A stretch of 64,000 nt of DNA. Source: Gordionus sp. m RMFG-2023 (lineage: Eukaryota; Nematomorpha; Gordioida; Chordodea; Parachordodidae). Where the stretch lies: positions 4,621,743 through 4,685,742 of the forward strand of contig NC_088778.1 of the NCBI RefSeq assembly GCF_954871325.1. Direction: 5' to 3'. The position numbers and the translations under genes were made by a program. This document shows positions 41,681 to 55,392 of this stretch, piece after piece. The notes under the pieces are model-generated. The model saw nothing but the letters and a program-made list of their open reading frames with translations, was not told where the DNA came from and made no database searches. Numbering within the stretch: the stretch's first letter is position 1; the number at the start of each line of letters is the position of its first letter.

Positions 41681-44600
41681 GGCATCCCTTCTCATTTTTT
41701 GCTGCTTTTACCTCCTCAAGATAAAGCAGTTCAATTTTAAAGTCTATCACACTTGGCGAGCAATTATGAGACCCATCCCTTCAGAAAGCATGGGATAATC
41801 CCCTAGTGTCTCACTCCGTTGATTTCCTCTTATCGAGTGATTCCTTAGAAAACAATGTTCCAAACAAGCTGTTCTGAATTCTAAATCGGGTTACGAGTGA
41901 CTGTCTACTAGGTCTTCTTCTCACGAATGAAAAATTTCGTATAGGTATTTCGCTTCATCTCGGGTGAGATATATCGCTTCCTTTCAATTGTATTATTTAT
42001 CCTTTATCATCTGATTCCAAAGGACACAATTCATTACATTGCCTATATTCCAAAGTCCACCTCCCACTGCATACAAACCTAAATAACTTAATCCCAAAAT
42101 CTCTTAAGAGGGCCAATATCCCAAATACCCTAAAGCCCAATCATTTATGCTCAGGCAATAACAGAAGATCCTATGGTATCAGCTTAATACCTTGGCCCCT
42201 TGGTCTTCCAGTTGCTTGGTATACAGATGCTTCTATCACGATCCAACAGAAATGCCTCAGCAATTAGTCCGACAGAAATCTTGAAGATAAATTAATATTC
42301 AGACACCGCTAACGAAGTGTATGTCCCAGTTGTCCAATACTCTTGATGTTTTTGATGAGGAATTCCTTAAATAAACCACAATTAAGCCAAACAAGTGAGT
42401 ATCGTAATGAAGCCATCTATTTCAAACAAACTTACTATGATGGCTATTCATCAAAGTATGCATCGCTTATTCATGGTTCCATATAGCAATGCAGGCAAGC
42501 CGGTCTAAACCCGCTAACCGTTGTTATTTACCTAGTTTAACTGTTAATAATTTTTTAAAATATCATATTTATGTGCTATATAATATATCTTTATAAATGA
42601 ATATAAAAATAAGAAAGAAATCTGCTATTAACCACACAAATTTATAAATTTATTAAAAAAAAGATAATTTTAAGATTTTAAGAAAAAAATTCGCAAATTA
42701 GGGGATTTGCTGTGTTCTGGGGTAACTATCATAGTTTTCTCAGATCTCAATGAGAGCTTTCTTTCGTTTTTTTTCCTAAATTCATTTGTTTTTTTCGTAC
42801 ATTTTTTATAAAATATGTTTTTTAAAAATTTGTTATAAATAGTTTTAAATGTTTTTTATATTTTAATATATTTTTATATATGCTTATTATTTCTAATATA
42901 TATATTATTATTTTTTTATAAAAAAAATAAACAAATGAAAAGATTTGTTAATAAGGTATAAATCATAATTATTCTCGTTATTTAAACTAGGGAAGGGGAG
43001 GGGGGGGGGTATCTGTCTGAAATTTGGTCATCTACAACTGCATACTATATTATTATAATATATCTTATAACAATTTATTTTTGATTTAATTGAAGATCGA
43101 TATGGGAGGATAATGAACCGCAACTCTTTATCCAAAATAAGTGAAAATAAAGTTTGGGAAGTTTTAAAAATAAATCTACGCAAGAAGCACTAATCGGCAT
43201 CGCATCGATTTCCATCTATGATGATTTCTATATCCAAAAAAATCTATATATCAATTTCTGACCGTTTTATGTGAAATCGAGAACGTGAAAAAGATAGAGA
43301 GTTAAAAATCATTCTTGAGTAAATATAATATATTAGATAGAAAAATGTATAATGCGCACTATACATTATTAGAAACCTCCTAGCACTCTAGTTCCCTCAA
43401 CATATGTCCCTTTTTTTTATCTTACAGCTGCTCAAGTCTAGTGGTCAGATCTTTTAGCATTCACAACTTCTTTTAAAATTAAACTTTCCTTTCTATTCGG
43501 GTCCGTATCTTTAGGTTTTACTCTTTACTTTTTTTACCATAGGCTTAAATAGGGGGCGGGGCAGAGGAAGGGGGGGGGGCAATGGGAAATTTCCCCTTCC
43601 GAAAATATGTCTGTTCTTTTAAATATTAATTTCGAGCTAATAAAAAGTTTCCCTCTACACCCCCCCCCCCCCTCCCTTATCCGTTTTCTCCTCACCCCAA
43701 AGGTAGACATAAATAAAAATATAAAATAATAATTAAAGTTAATTATTTTTTATAATAAACGAATACTATTCAAAATTTTATATTTAAAAAAAGTGAAAAT
43801 CCAAAAATTAACTTTATAAATAATACAGCCAAAGATCTATAATACGTAGACCTTAAAACCTCCAATAAAATTTATGGGAGAAAACCCACCAGTGTTCCCC
43901 TCATCTTAGCAAAACCCTGGCTATGCCTATACCTTTTACCAACTTCTATTCACTATCCAACTTATACATATTTAGCTCCTTTCGTTACACATGGCAAAAC
44001 TTATCTATTCTCGATAAAGGTATATGTTGATTGAATCCTCATTTAACCGTCTTCATATACTCTCATGTTTATTTAAATCCTTCATTACATTTTGCCTAAC
44101 TATAATGAATATGCACAAGTCCTTCCAGCTTTTTATCAAACAAGTTTCTATAAACACCTGTTTTTTCAACTAGCTAACATTCTACGTGATCTCCTAAAAT
44201 ATTTGTGATAGAATAAGAGCTTCTTTTCTAACTCCTCTCCTATCATTCACAATCATGTTTCTCATTAGGGTTGTCGCCAAATAATTTCGACTTTTCTAGT
44301 TCGCGTAGGCTATCGATACGATACTTTTTTAATTATACATCTACGCATGACGGCAGACAATTAAATTGGTATTTGCAGTCGACTATTTAACCCTCCTCCA
44401 CCCCCCTATCCTTCTTTCAAACACCATTATATCATCTCCTTCGTATACATTTCATATCGTCGTACCCGTCTCCCGTGATATCTTTCGAATCCTTTAATCC
44501 CATTTTATCTAATATGATAAACCCAATCAGATAATATGACGATTAACAAGAAATAAATAACTTTTAAAGAAAAGTTGGTGATAACCTATTAACCATTATT

Positions 44601-44960
44601 CATTAACTTTTACAACAGCTGGCCTTCGAAATTTTTCAGGGATAAGAAGGTGTCAAAAGTCTGGTGACCAGATTAATACAATTTGATGGACCTTTTACTG
44701 GCACTATGCCTTAATCAATATCATTCTAAGTTGTTATTGATCCATAACGATTCCTTTGCCGTTCTGGTATCTAGACTTAACTACCTAAACCTAATATTAC
44801 TAAAATCCAAGTTCTCTTGCGTTGTCTAGATAAATCTATATTTTGTTTATGATCATTGAATGTTACTGGTGGTCGAATTCCATTAGTCATGACTAACCAG
44901 GTCTTACGACCCAATCAAATTTAAAATCAAACTCTCAGAAATTTCATTCGTTAATTTATT
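41681..44960. other. Less AT-rich region, C-rich on the + strand, no gene found
   Basis: The base composition differs from the surroundings, with many CCC and TCC words and few G on the + strand, and long C or G homopolymers (43,570 and 43,660). No long frame, splice pattern or inverted end was recognised. It may be decayed transposon or an old duplicated segment; 42,500 (GGTCTAAACCC) faintly recalls the 35,660 landmark. Confidence 0.4.
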
Positions 44961-47900
44961 TTAAAAAAAGGCGATCTTAAGGGAATTAAACCAATCACAA
45001 ATCTGCTTATATTATTAAACGATAAAATATTAGGTAGGAATTTATATGTTAGATTATAATTGGATTTGGAAAAATAATAATTATTAGAACTAAAAAAAAC
45101 TGAATAAATCTCATCTGTTTCTTTGCGTATGCATACTCTCCCCTTATATTTATTTTATTTCGTTTTAAAAAATAAAATAACGAAATCTCATAAAAAATTA
45201 ATAAGTTTAATATAATATATTTTTTAAATTAAATTAAAATTTATAATAAAATTAAATTAATATTGTATGTATGTAATTAATTTTTTAAATTTTATTTTAA
45301 AATAATTAATATTGCTATAAAATATCTTAATAATGATAAATATAATATATATATATATATAAAAAATTATCCATTAAGATGTTTTGATAAATTTAAAAAT
45401 TTTTAATATTGATTATTCTATCAAATTTTATTAGCTAAAAATAAATTTGTAAAAAATAGTTTTATTAAATAAAATGAAGATTAATTTTAAAATATAATTA
45501 ACAGTTTACAACCAAAAAATTAATTATATTTATTGTATTTAGTTAAGGTTTTAGATAATTCTAACTAATAGAAAAAAGGGTAAAAATGGGAATAAAAAAT
45601 GTTAAAGCAAAATATGTGAAGCGGAGAATTGGGAAGAAAATAAAGGAAAGGCGAATGTAATAATTTTTAATATCTCAATGTAATTTTTAAGTATAGGATA
45701 AGAAATATTTGAAAAAATCATATTATATTGATTTTATTTGGGGGGAATTACCAAATAAATAAAACGCAAATGCAATCACAGACATATTAATTTATTATTT
45801 TTCTGAATGGTGAAAAGTGGAAAGTATTTTATATTCCCCTAAATGCCAGAGATGGAAGAGACAAAAATTTTGCAGGGGTTTGGTAAGGATCCAGGTTTGT
45901 AGATTTTTTTAAGCCCTTATTTCTAGATAAAGGTTACCACATTAAATCTTCTTACAATTTTATACATGATGAAATCGAGCTTGTTTGTCAATGTTATCTA
46001 TTTTTTTTTAAATAATCTATAATAGAGGTTGGGGCAGACTAATTTAGCCCGGGGTACAAAAATATGGGGCCGTATAACAATGATGGATAGGGCCAAAACC
46101 CCGAATAAAACTTATTTTCCTTTAATCTATACTACCTAAATTCTGAAACTGGACAAACATTTTAGAATCTGGCAATGAGCTTAAAACCGCACTGAAAGAC
46201 GTATTAAGAGTTTTGGTGATATAATATAATCGGTTATCTGACCTTGCCATGCTATATGATTTACCAAAAAAAATAAAATAATATGCAATTAATTCCATTT
46301 ACTTTTCTACTCACTTTCTCCTACATGATTGATGATATTATTATTTTTTACATATTATTTATAGAGAAACAATATCGCGTAAAACGGTTTGCGAATTTTT
46401 AAGACAAACCACAAGTAAATACAATTAAAATAAGTCTACTTTAGGCACTGTTAAGACCGGAAGTTTTGGACCAACTTAGACAGCTACCCAATTTATTATG
46501 GAGCTAGTATTATCGAGAGCTCAAATTAGAAATTGTTATAAAATCAAATCTCATATCTTTTTATATTGTTTTTTTCTTTATTAGTAGAAATATGATAAAT
46601 TTAACTTTTATTTTTTTATCTAATTTCTAATATCAAAATTATTTATCATTTTTACAAAACAAAATTTAAAAAAAAAATTAAATATCAAAATCCAAAATGG
46701 TGGCAAAAATGCCAGTCATAAATAGTGCACAGTGTGATTGATTGGCGTTACCCCTGCCCGAAAACTGGGTTCGGGTAAAAAGAAAATATTATAATTTTGT
46801 TGGTCACTTTATATTCTATTTAATGCAATTATATGGGATACCATTTTTTTTCTCTTCTAAATGACGTAGATGATAATAAATTTATAATTTTATTTTCAAA
46901 TTAAGACGCTTCTTAATTATAAAAAAAACGGAAACAGAGAAACCATCGGGATCGAAAACAAATCTTGGAACCAGAACTTAATTTCTAGGAAACGGCGCCA
47001 TTTTTAATGATTTCTGAAACCCTCATCGGAAACAAAAGTTATTTAGAACCGGAAGGAACTTTAGTCCAGGTTCTAAACTCTCTATAAAATCCAAGTTGTC
47101 AATAATTTGTTCAAAAGTTTAAATATTTGAAAGGAAGCATCACAATATAATAAGTTATACACGGATAGGGAGGGGGGGGAGGGTGATATATCATAGCGTC
47201 ACTGCCTCAGGGGAGAGGTAACTAGCAGGGGGTGCCCGTTTCCTCTTGGTCACCATCTGAGCCCTGCCGAGGTCTAATATTAGGGTCCAACCTGGCTAGG
47301 ATTTGAAAATTGTTTTCATATTCATGCCCAGCCCCGGCTTTTTAAAAGTATTTATTCTTGCCCAACCCGGATTTTTATTTGATAATTAATCAACCCGGCC
47401 CGGATTTTAAAAATTATACCGTTTTTAAGGGTCTCTGGTGAACAATGTAATAGTCATCGTCATTGCTAAGAGGGGGGGGGGAGGTTTAGAGGGTTTGCCG
47501 ATTATATTAAATGAAATAAAGTCGTATTTTATTGTAAATTTATTTTTCCCTTTAAAAATTAAAATATTTTAGTAATAATATATAATTTACAAATTTATGC
47601 TTTTAATATTAGATTATCTTCTTTGGTTGAAAAAATGAAAGATTAATTCATCATGTATATATATATATATTACAAATTTTATAAACGTAAACTAATAATT
47701 TTATGAAAGATTATGATATTTATTTTAAATTAAACCTACAAGTTTAAACGAAATTTGATATATCAGAAATCTAGCCAACCTTAAATTCATTCCCCTTAAT
47801 GGTAGTATCATCATCCCCCCAATAGATTTGTTTATATAAATATCAAAATTCATTAGGATATGAATATTTAAAAATAATATTATATTTATGTTGAGAACCA

Positions 47901-50100
47901 TTTAGGACAAACAAACTCGGATATATCTATATCCATATTTGACCCCTGCCAGGAATAATTTGCTGGTACCATATTAAATATCCCTGAAGTATATATAACA
48001 CTGGTTTGCCCTTATTTAAACGCCTTACCTTAGGGTCGTTAGAACTGACAAATCCAACTCAAAGAAATACATACCCTCTTACGGAGGGGAGGGGGTGGCT
48101 TGAATATAGACATAGGGGGAAACCTTGAAACCTTGACATGTTGAAGTAGAGGGGAAAGTTAGTCAACTCCAATTATAATATGTAAGGCTGGAAATTAAAG
48201 TCCAATACGGATAATTACGTGGCACATGATTGGCTAAAAAAAATATTTGTAAAATATTTAGTATTTTTAATTTTTGCATAGGAAAATGTGTTTTTTTATT
48301 ATATACCAATAATTTTAAACTTTATCGTTAAAATCTTAACGAATAAATTTTTAGGGAAAGTTTGACCCTGTTTTTTTAATCCGATAATTTATCATAATCA
48401 TAAAATTGAATTAATATGATTCTGAATGTTATTTATAAAGTTAGTGGGATAGGTCATGGTTGGTCATAGGATAGTTGGTCCTATTTATAATTACATTTTT
48501 TTTTTTATTATAACAATATCAGTAATTTTTAATTAATATTTATCAATCTTAAATATTAATTTTTTTTTAATATAATATACTTTAAATAATATCTTATTTT
48601 ACAAAAAATTCCTAAAATTTCTTAAAATCTTTCCATATTTAATTTACTTTTATTATTTCGTATTATAATATTATCTGGTAGTATTAAAACAATATCAAAA
48701 TAAATATTTCATTTTATACTTTAGACTTTTATTTTATGTGTGGACGACCAACTCTATAAGTTCCTATAGTATGGACATGGTTGGTCCAAAAAAAATTGTT
48801 TTTATGAAATATATATATTAATTAGCCTATACTTTTAGGATTCAGAAGGTGTATTATTTATTCAGATTAATCAATATTATTTATTTAGGCTTGAACGAAA
48901 AGTGTGCCAACCATCCCTGGTCTCCATCTTCCTAATATTTAAGAGATAATTGTAAAATATAAATCGCCCATTTCTTGTTAGTTGTATCTCTCTTATGTAA
49001 AAGCATCTTATAGAGAATCTGCTAGAGGTCCATAATTTTACGACCCTTGTCAGAAATTTTTTAAATCATTTTTTGGCTTGTAATCATACAAGTTGCTTCA
49101 AAAGGTTAAATTGAAAATATGAGCAGTAAATTTGCTATCTAATTATATAACTTTTCAAAACAAATATTCAATAGATTTATTTGGTATAATTAATTTTTTT
49201 TAAAAAAAGAATTTAAATCGGCCGGGCCCGGCCCGGATATTTTAACTCATATCATTATCTGATCCGTTTCTAGCCGAGATCTATTCCAGACCGACGAAAA
49301 TGATCGCGAAATAAGATAACTTATATGGATTCAATAAATTTAAATCAATATGTTATGTATGATCAATAATTTATTAATTAAATGCCATGCTCATCTTTAT
49401 TCCGTAAAATAATATATTTCAATTTTGTTCTTTTTGTAAATAAAAAAAACAAGATGTAGGATTAATTAATTTAAATCGCTTTTAAACAAAGATGCTTTCC
49501 TTTAAAATAACAAGCGAAATGAAAAAAATAATATAATATAATATGTATGTCAGAATTCTCAGAAAAAAATTAATTGATGTTTTTATATGTTTTAAGTTTT
49601 CGTTAAGACGATAATAAGAAGATTGGATCTTTCTAGCTGGAAGAATGGCGGGAGATGGGGGGGGGGGATAGGATATTATATATATCGTTTTAGATTTTAT
49701 AATTCTGAGTCTCACAGCTTAGGTCGTAGATGTAGGGTTGAAGTGTTTGATTCGCGAACTAATTAGTGTTGTTCGATCATCAAGTCAAGTCGAACTGAAC
49801 CAATGGTATATGACCTAACATAAGAAAGAAAAATAAAGTATAGAACTATTTTCATAACGAAAACGTTGAAGGACTCATATAATAAAGCAAGAGTTCCAAA
49901 AGGAACCCCCAATAAAAAATTTTAAAAAAACACGCATGTAACGTTTATTACAGCAAATTTTTAATATTTTTTTTTATTTTCAAAAAATCAATTATATGGC
50001 CATTACCCTACATCATTTCTTTGACATTGATTTCATTATAATACCCCTATGAGCCCTCTAGACTCTCCTTAGCCTAGAACTAGAATCCCCAATCCCTGAT
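44961..50100. other. AT-rich DNA with scattered GC-rich transposon-end remnants
   Basis: Patches with CCCGGCCCGGAT-type words at 47,270-47,410 and 49,198-49,250 resemble the subterminal part of the hAT-like MITE at 56,193 but lack confirmed ends. G homopolymers occur at 47,474 and 49,656. No gene recognised. Confidence 0.45.
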
Positions 50101-51120
50101 GACTTAACTAATCAATTATAAAATGGTTACCGACTATGCGATTAAACCCAAAGAATATGCCCCCCCCACCCCCAATCCCAAGGTAACACCTGGAATTTGT
50201 TACGCAATTCGCTTCCCATCATACTTACCTTATTTCCATGCAATACCAATCTTCTATTTCCATCCACGTTTCAATAAAACAGATGGTCAACTGAAGACCG
50301 AATCATATCACTATTGAGAAATTATAAGTATTTTTTTTTCTGTAATTTATTTCTAAAAATAAATTTAATTCCTAAAGCCCTATTTCATGTAAAATGGCAA
50401 ATCAAATAATTAACAAATTTGAATATTCGTTGACACGGCGAATTAATATATCCCTCCTTCCTAAGGATGATCAAAAACCTTTCGACATCCGTATCATCTG
50501 ATGCCACCTCGCAGTCTAGAATATCTCAAATTCTTCTCTATTTTTCTTAAGGAACAATATATGCTCTCCACCAGCAGGGCATCCATCTTTAAAAAATATA
50601 GTTTTTCTCTGTAGATGTCAGAACTAAGAACTCACTCTCTCTCAAGTTTATTCTCAATCTCAGCCAGCCTCCCCCCATACCTCAAATCTTCCCTTATTTG
50701 TTTATTATTGCACGCATGATCCTCCTTTTACTGCCTTAGAATCTGATAACCGCATTTAAGGTATTTAAAATGATTTCTCTGCCATCCAGACCTTTAATTA
50801 CAATTTTAGCCGCAATCTTTTATCTCTTATTCAGTAGCACTACACTTGTTCTCCTCTATTTAATCTGTACCTTTATTGACTCTCTCAAATAAGAATCATA
50901 CACCCACCCCCCTTCAAATAGTCCATCATACTGAAACATTCACGGTTATTTGCATGTTTTTTTACCGCACACAAATTTGAGTCTTCTAAACTCCTTTTGT
51001 GTCTTTCTCGGAATATTCAGGTATATCGAATTACTTGTATTCAAATTAGTATTCGCGCTCATATCAATCAAATAAGAATAGTAAAATTCTATTATTTATA
51101 TAATGAAGACGAATTGAAAT
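50101..51120. other. Pyrimidine-rich stretch, no gene recognised
   Basis: The + strand is C/T-biased with a short frame at 50,123-50,317 (VTDYAIKPKEYAPPTPNPK), unsupported by motifs. No repeats recognised. Confidence 0.35.
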
Positions 51121-51187
51121 AGTATGCATTCATATTTTATCCCAAATTTAGCGGCGAAGTATATACATAAATTAACTATGAATGTCA

Positions 51188-51250
51188 CTAACGAAGAGAT
51201 AGGGGTTGTGGGAAGCAATATGGCTGCTAGCAGCCAGCCTCTTCGTTATG
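51188..51250. other. Hairpin: GGCTGCTAGCAGCC palindrome within a longer inverted repeat
   Basis: Outer arms TAACGAAGAG and CTCTTCGTTA enclose a perfect 14-bp palindrome GGCTGCTAGCAGCC. In single-stranded form this would fold into a two-tier hairpin. It could be the core of a small foldback element. Confidence 0.6.
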
Positions 51251-51339
51251 AGAAGAATGGTAGGGTTAGGATGGAAAATCCTATGAGGTTGGGAAACAGG
51301 GATTTCAGGATTTCTATCTGCAGTATTTGTCAGTGTCAA

Positions 51340-51936
51340 AGTGCACACAAATTGAGCGTTTACGTTTTGCCGTAATTTTTTTAATAAAAAAAACGTGTCC
51401 CTTGTTTAAATTGAGGTTGCCTTTTTATTAATATCTGTCTATTCAAAATTTTAAATAAGTTTCTAAAAAAAAAGGAATTGTCTTTGAAAATTATATTATC
51501 GTCTGCGTTCTTATTTCTTTAAATTTCTAAATATTCCTTTTTAGGATTATTAGTAAGTTATTAACAGAGTTGTTAAAGGATCTAGATACAAGTATCTAGA
51601 TCATCTAGATATAAAAATGTGGTATCTGTATCTGTATCTAGATAGATTTTTGATTAAAATATCTGTATCTAGATATTATTTTAGACGATGTATCTTTATC
51701 TAGATCCATTTAAAAAGTATCTTTTAACAACTCTGGTTATTAATAATACATTTTTATATAATATTTCAAAGCGAAGCGAAGAATAAAATGAGTAATGAAA
51801 AAGCAAACCTATTTACGTTTTTTTTTAAAATGGTTGCTAAAGCCAAACGGTAATTTTACCGATTTTCACGAGGCCATTTAAAACGCATTATTTGCGCTTG
51901 TAAAGCGGCCTTTGAAAGGCTCAATTCGTGCTCACT
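51340..51936. mobile_element. MITE, family 4, interrupted by a family-2 MITE
   Basis: Left AGTGCACACAAATTGAGC and GTTTACGTTTTGCC; right GGCTCAATTCGTGCTCACT, with inner similarity to 24,549-24,678 (CATTTAAAACGCATTATTTG). The family-2 element at 51,565 lies inside. Boundaries are approximate; no target duplication was confirmed. Confidence 0.6.
51565..51735. mobile_element. MITE, family 2, perfect 8-bp TSD
   Basis: Ends CAGAGTTGTTAAAGGATCT and TATCTTTTAACAACTCTG, flanked by GTTATTAA on both sides (51,557-51,564 and 51,736-51,743). It differs from the 8,876 copy by only a few changes and small indels, so this family moved fairly recently. Confidence 0.92.
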
Positions 51937-52759
51937 AAAAAATAAAATACAATATTTTAATAAATTTTATTTCAAAATTCTTTATAGGAAAATATAGAGA
52001 AAAAAAGATTTTAATAACATTAATTTAAAAAAAATAAATAAAAAAATTTAATGAGTATATAATTATGTGAGGGGGGGGGGGGGGTAAATAGGGAAAATAA
52101 AAATTAAATGTGAATGTTGTATTGAATTGAGATGGCGAACATCTTAATTATATATTTGAAAATCTAAAGCGACATCAACATCCACGACAAAATATAAAAA
52201 TTTATCAATTATATTTATATAAAAATAAATTTTTTTTTTTTTATATAAAATACTTAAAATATAAGAATTGGTTTAATGTAAAATGACAAAATTGAAGATT
52301 TTTTAAAAGTATAAAGTTTTAAGATTTGTGTAAAGATCAATATTTGAATTTAATGGCGCATAAAACAGTTTTATATAAAAAAAAGTAAAATTTTAATTTT
52401 AATTTTTTATCCAAAAAAATCGCATTAAAAAAAAGGGACTTTTAATAGTCTTTCTTTCAATTAGAAATGGTGAATTTTGAAAAAAAAGGACAGTATATGT
52501 GATTCAAGCAACAACAACAAAAATCGATATGCTGAATATGAGATGGAATAAGTAATGGGTTATTATTCTATGAGGAAGTTATATTTATTTTTGAGGAATG
52601 TTCCATTTAAGATAAAAGATTATGTTTTTCCTTTAATGAGCAATGCTCTTCTAAATTATGAAAAATAGTTGTAATAATTAACAATCCCCAAGTCTATTAG
52701 TGTATATAAGAGTAAAATTGTTTTTCCCCTATTATAATAATTAATGAATCTTGTTTTAT
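51937..52759. other. AT-rich DNA
   Basis: A G homopolymer lies at 52,071-52,084. No gene recognised. Confidence 0.5.
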
Positions 52760-53731
52760 GCTTAGATTTTAGATTAAAATTGTCTTTTTTTTTTTTACTT
52801 CTCAAATATTATTCAAGATTATAACAATAAAGAATCGTATTTTATGATTAAGATCTTAGTATGATACCGAGCAGAGTCAAAACTTTCTCTTACTTAAATT
52901 AAAATATAAACTAAATAATTATGTAATACAAATCAATTGTTTGCTTAGATCTTAGATAAAATTGTATTTTTTTCCCCCTTCTCTTATATTATTCAAGATT
53001 ATAACAATAAAGAATAGTATTTTATGATTAAGATCTTAGGATGATACCGAGTATGATCAAAACTTTCCTCCTACTTATGAATTAAAATATAAACTTGTAT
53101 AATATGTAATACGTTATAATAAATTTATAAAAAATAAGAATGAGTCAATTGGTTGCTTAGATCTTAGATAAAATTGTATTTTTTTTCCCTTCTATAATAT
53201 TATTCAAGTTCTAACAATAATGAAATCTATTTTGTGCTTTAAGATGATACCAGGATGAATTAAAATACAAACTAGTATAATATGTAATACATTATAAATA
53301 TTGATAAATTTATAAAAATAAGAATGTCAATTTGTTTGCTTAGATCTTAGATAAAATTGTTTTTTTCCTTCTCTAATATTATTCTCTAACAATAATGAAT
53401 CCTATTTTATGCTTTAGGATGATACCAGGATGAATTAAAATACAGATTAGTATAATTTATATGTAATACATTATAAATATTGATAAATTTATAAAACTAA
53501 GAATGAATTAATTGTTTGCTTAGATCTTAGATAAAATTGTATTTTTCCTTCTATAATATTATTCAAGATTGTAACAATTATTGAATCGTATTTTATGCTT
53601 AGATCTTAGGATGACATCGAGCATAATCAAAACTTTCTCTTACTTATTAATTAAAATACAAACTAGTATAATATGTAATACATTATTAAATATTGATAAA
53701 TTTATAAAAAAAAATAAGAATGAGTGAATTG
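52760..53731 (+). repeat. Tandem satellite, five units of about 180-215 bp
   Basis: Units start GCTTAGATCTTAGATAAAAT at 52,943, 53,154, 53,338 and 53,518 (first, diverged, at 52,760). Shared landmarks are ATATTATTCAAGATT, AACAATAAAGAAT, TTAGGATGATACC and AGTATAATATGTAATACATT. Units come in two length classes, differing by an inner block with CAAAACTTTCTCTTACTTA. The array stops directly at the MITE at 53,740. Confidence 0.9.
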
Positions 53732-53739
53732 TTTCAGAG

Positions 53740-53893
53740 TAGTTTTGTTAAACGGCCCGAACCCAAAATATTCGCCAAAAATATTACGCCAGCCTCAAGA
53801 TTTGGTTTATGCTTTCTATTCTACCCTCTACGAGCAAAATCTCCAGGCTTAGGTAATATTCTAATATTTGGTCCAGGCCGTTTAACAACACTA
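53740..53893. mobile_element. MITE, family 1 variant, perfect 8-bp TSD
   Basis: Ends TAGTTTTGTTAAACGGCCCG and CAGGCCGTTTAACAACACTA, flanked by TTTCAGAG on both sides (53,732-53,739 and 53,894-53,901). The interior keeps the family pattern (GCCAGCCTCAAGATTTGG, GAGCAAAATCTCCAGGC). Confidence 0.92.
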
Positions 53894-53901
53894 TTTCAGA
53901 G

Positions 53902-55384
53902 ACTTTTAAACGCCCTACCCCCAACTTTCATTCCCACGTGCCACTTTGCCCATATCCTATCAAAAAATAGCAAAAAAAAATGGAAATCCAGATAAAATAT
54001 AATCCAAATGACGATCTCCCGTCATGCCCCACTGCCAGTTATAAAAGTCTCCGAATCGTTATTTTATTTAACGCAAGACTCTGATCCAATTTCTCAAAAT
54101 AAAATTCAAGTATGCCGGATAAGAACACGTTCCTGTTCCTCCAATCCAATGATTTAAATAACTTTTTTAAAGCAATATATGTCATTAACTGCGCGATTAT
54201 CTTCCCCCCCCCCCCCACATTCCTTATAGTTAAGCAATTACTATTAAACTCAGTTTCCTTATAACAATGCATCCGCAAATTTAGCAAAATTAGTTAGTCC
54301 ATTTTTAACCATCAATCTATCCCTACTATTTATGACCGTTTATTCATATTAGATAAGCTGTTCGGCCATCACCCACCCCTACTACTTATGACCGTACAGT
54401 TTTGTTCATATTAGATAAAAGTTTAGCACTTTTTTAGATAAAATAATGATATTTATTTTTGCGAAACTTTGAAAAATAAAATAAAATGGAAGAAAATGAA
54501 AAAAAATAAAATATTTTACCATATAATTTGATCTTTTTATCTTTGGTTTCTATCAGTAATAGAACATATGCCCCTAAATCCACCATAGCCAATATAAAAA
54601 AAATTTTTTTTAGAAATAATTTCTGTGTCTTATATGTTTTATAACGTAATTTATGCTTTTATTTTTATATTTATAATTATGTTGTTTTATTTGTTTTTTT
54701 TATAAATTAGTGAAAAGGAATATAAAAAATTTTCTCCGCCATAATCCTAAGATATTCTTAAGAATTTCAAATTTTATTAATTGTCTTTTAATGAAAGGGA
54801 TAATGTAATAATCCGAATAATTTGAATTTGTTTCCGTGTAAGAATTTTTTTGGGAATCTGATATTTATTTTAAAATGGAATAAATTTAGGAATCCATGAT
54901 TTTAAATTTTCAACTTTGTTTTTATACAAAAAATCATTATTTTCTTTCATATAAAAATATGATTAAAATTCGAATATTTTTTTTCTCTATTAATAAATTA
55001 GATATATTTTTAATCATTTTTTAAATTAAAATTGATAAAAAAAAATTTTTTAAATTAAAATTGATAAAAAAAAATTTTTTAAAAAATATATATTTTTATA
55101 TAAAAAAGTATCATTATAAAGCATTATAAAGCCAAAAATTTAACAAAAATAATCAATAGATTATATAAAAAAATATCTTATATAAAAAATGAATCAAAAA
55201 TAATATTGTAATAAATTTTTTATATTTTTTATAATATAATTTTTTTTCATTAAAATATTATAAAATTAAAATAATGAATTTATAGAAAAATTATAAAAAA
55301 ATTACTTTCTAAATAACATACTCTCTACATATTTTTTTTTTAAAGTAACGGGCTACCAATTCTCGATACCTTGTGAAAAAGGAA
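53902..55384. other. AT-rich DNA with small tandem repeats
   Basis: Two copies of CTACTATTTATGACCG...TTCATATTAGATAA occur at about 54,320-54,420, and a 30-bp AT-rich unit is doubled at 55,022-55,080. A C homopolymer lies at 54,205. No gene recognised. Confidence 0.55.
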
Positions 55385-55392
55385 GGGGTATC

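Noticed and set aside
51124-51375. 83-codon + strand frame NEEIGVVGSNMAASS
   Set aside because: It overlaps a hairpin and the edge of a MITE; no domain or splice signal supports it.
52760-53731. CRISPR-like spacing of repeats
   Set aside because: Units are 180-215 bp tandem copies without short spacers, in a eukaryotic genome; this is a satellite.
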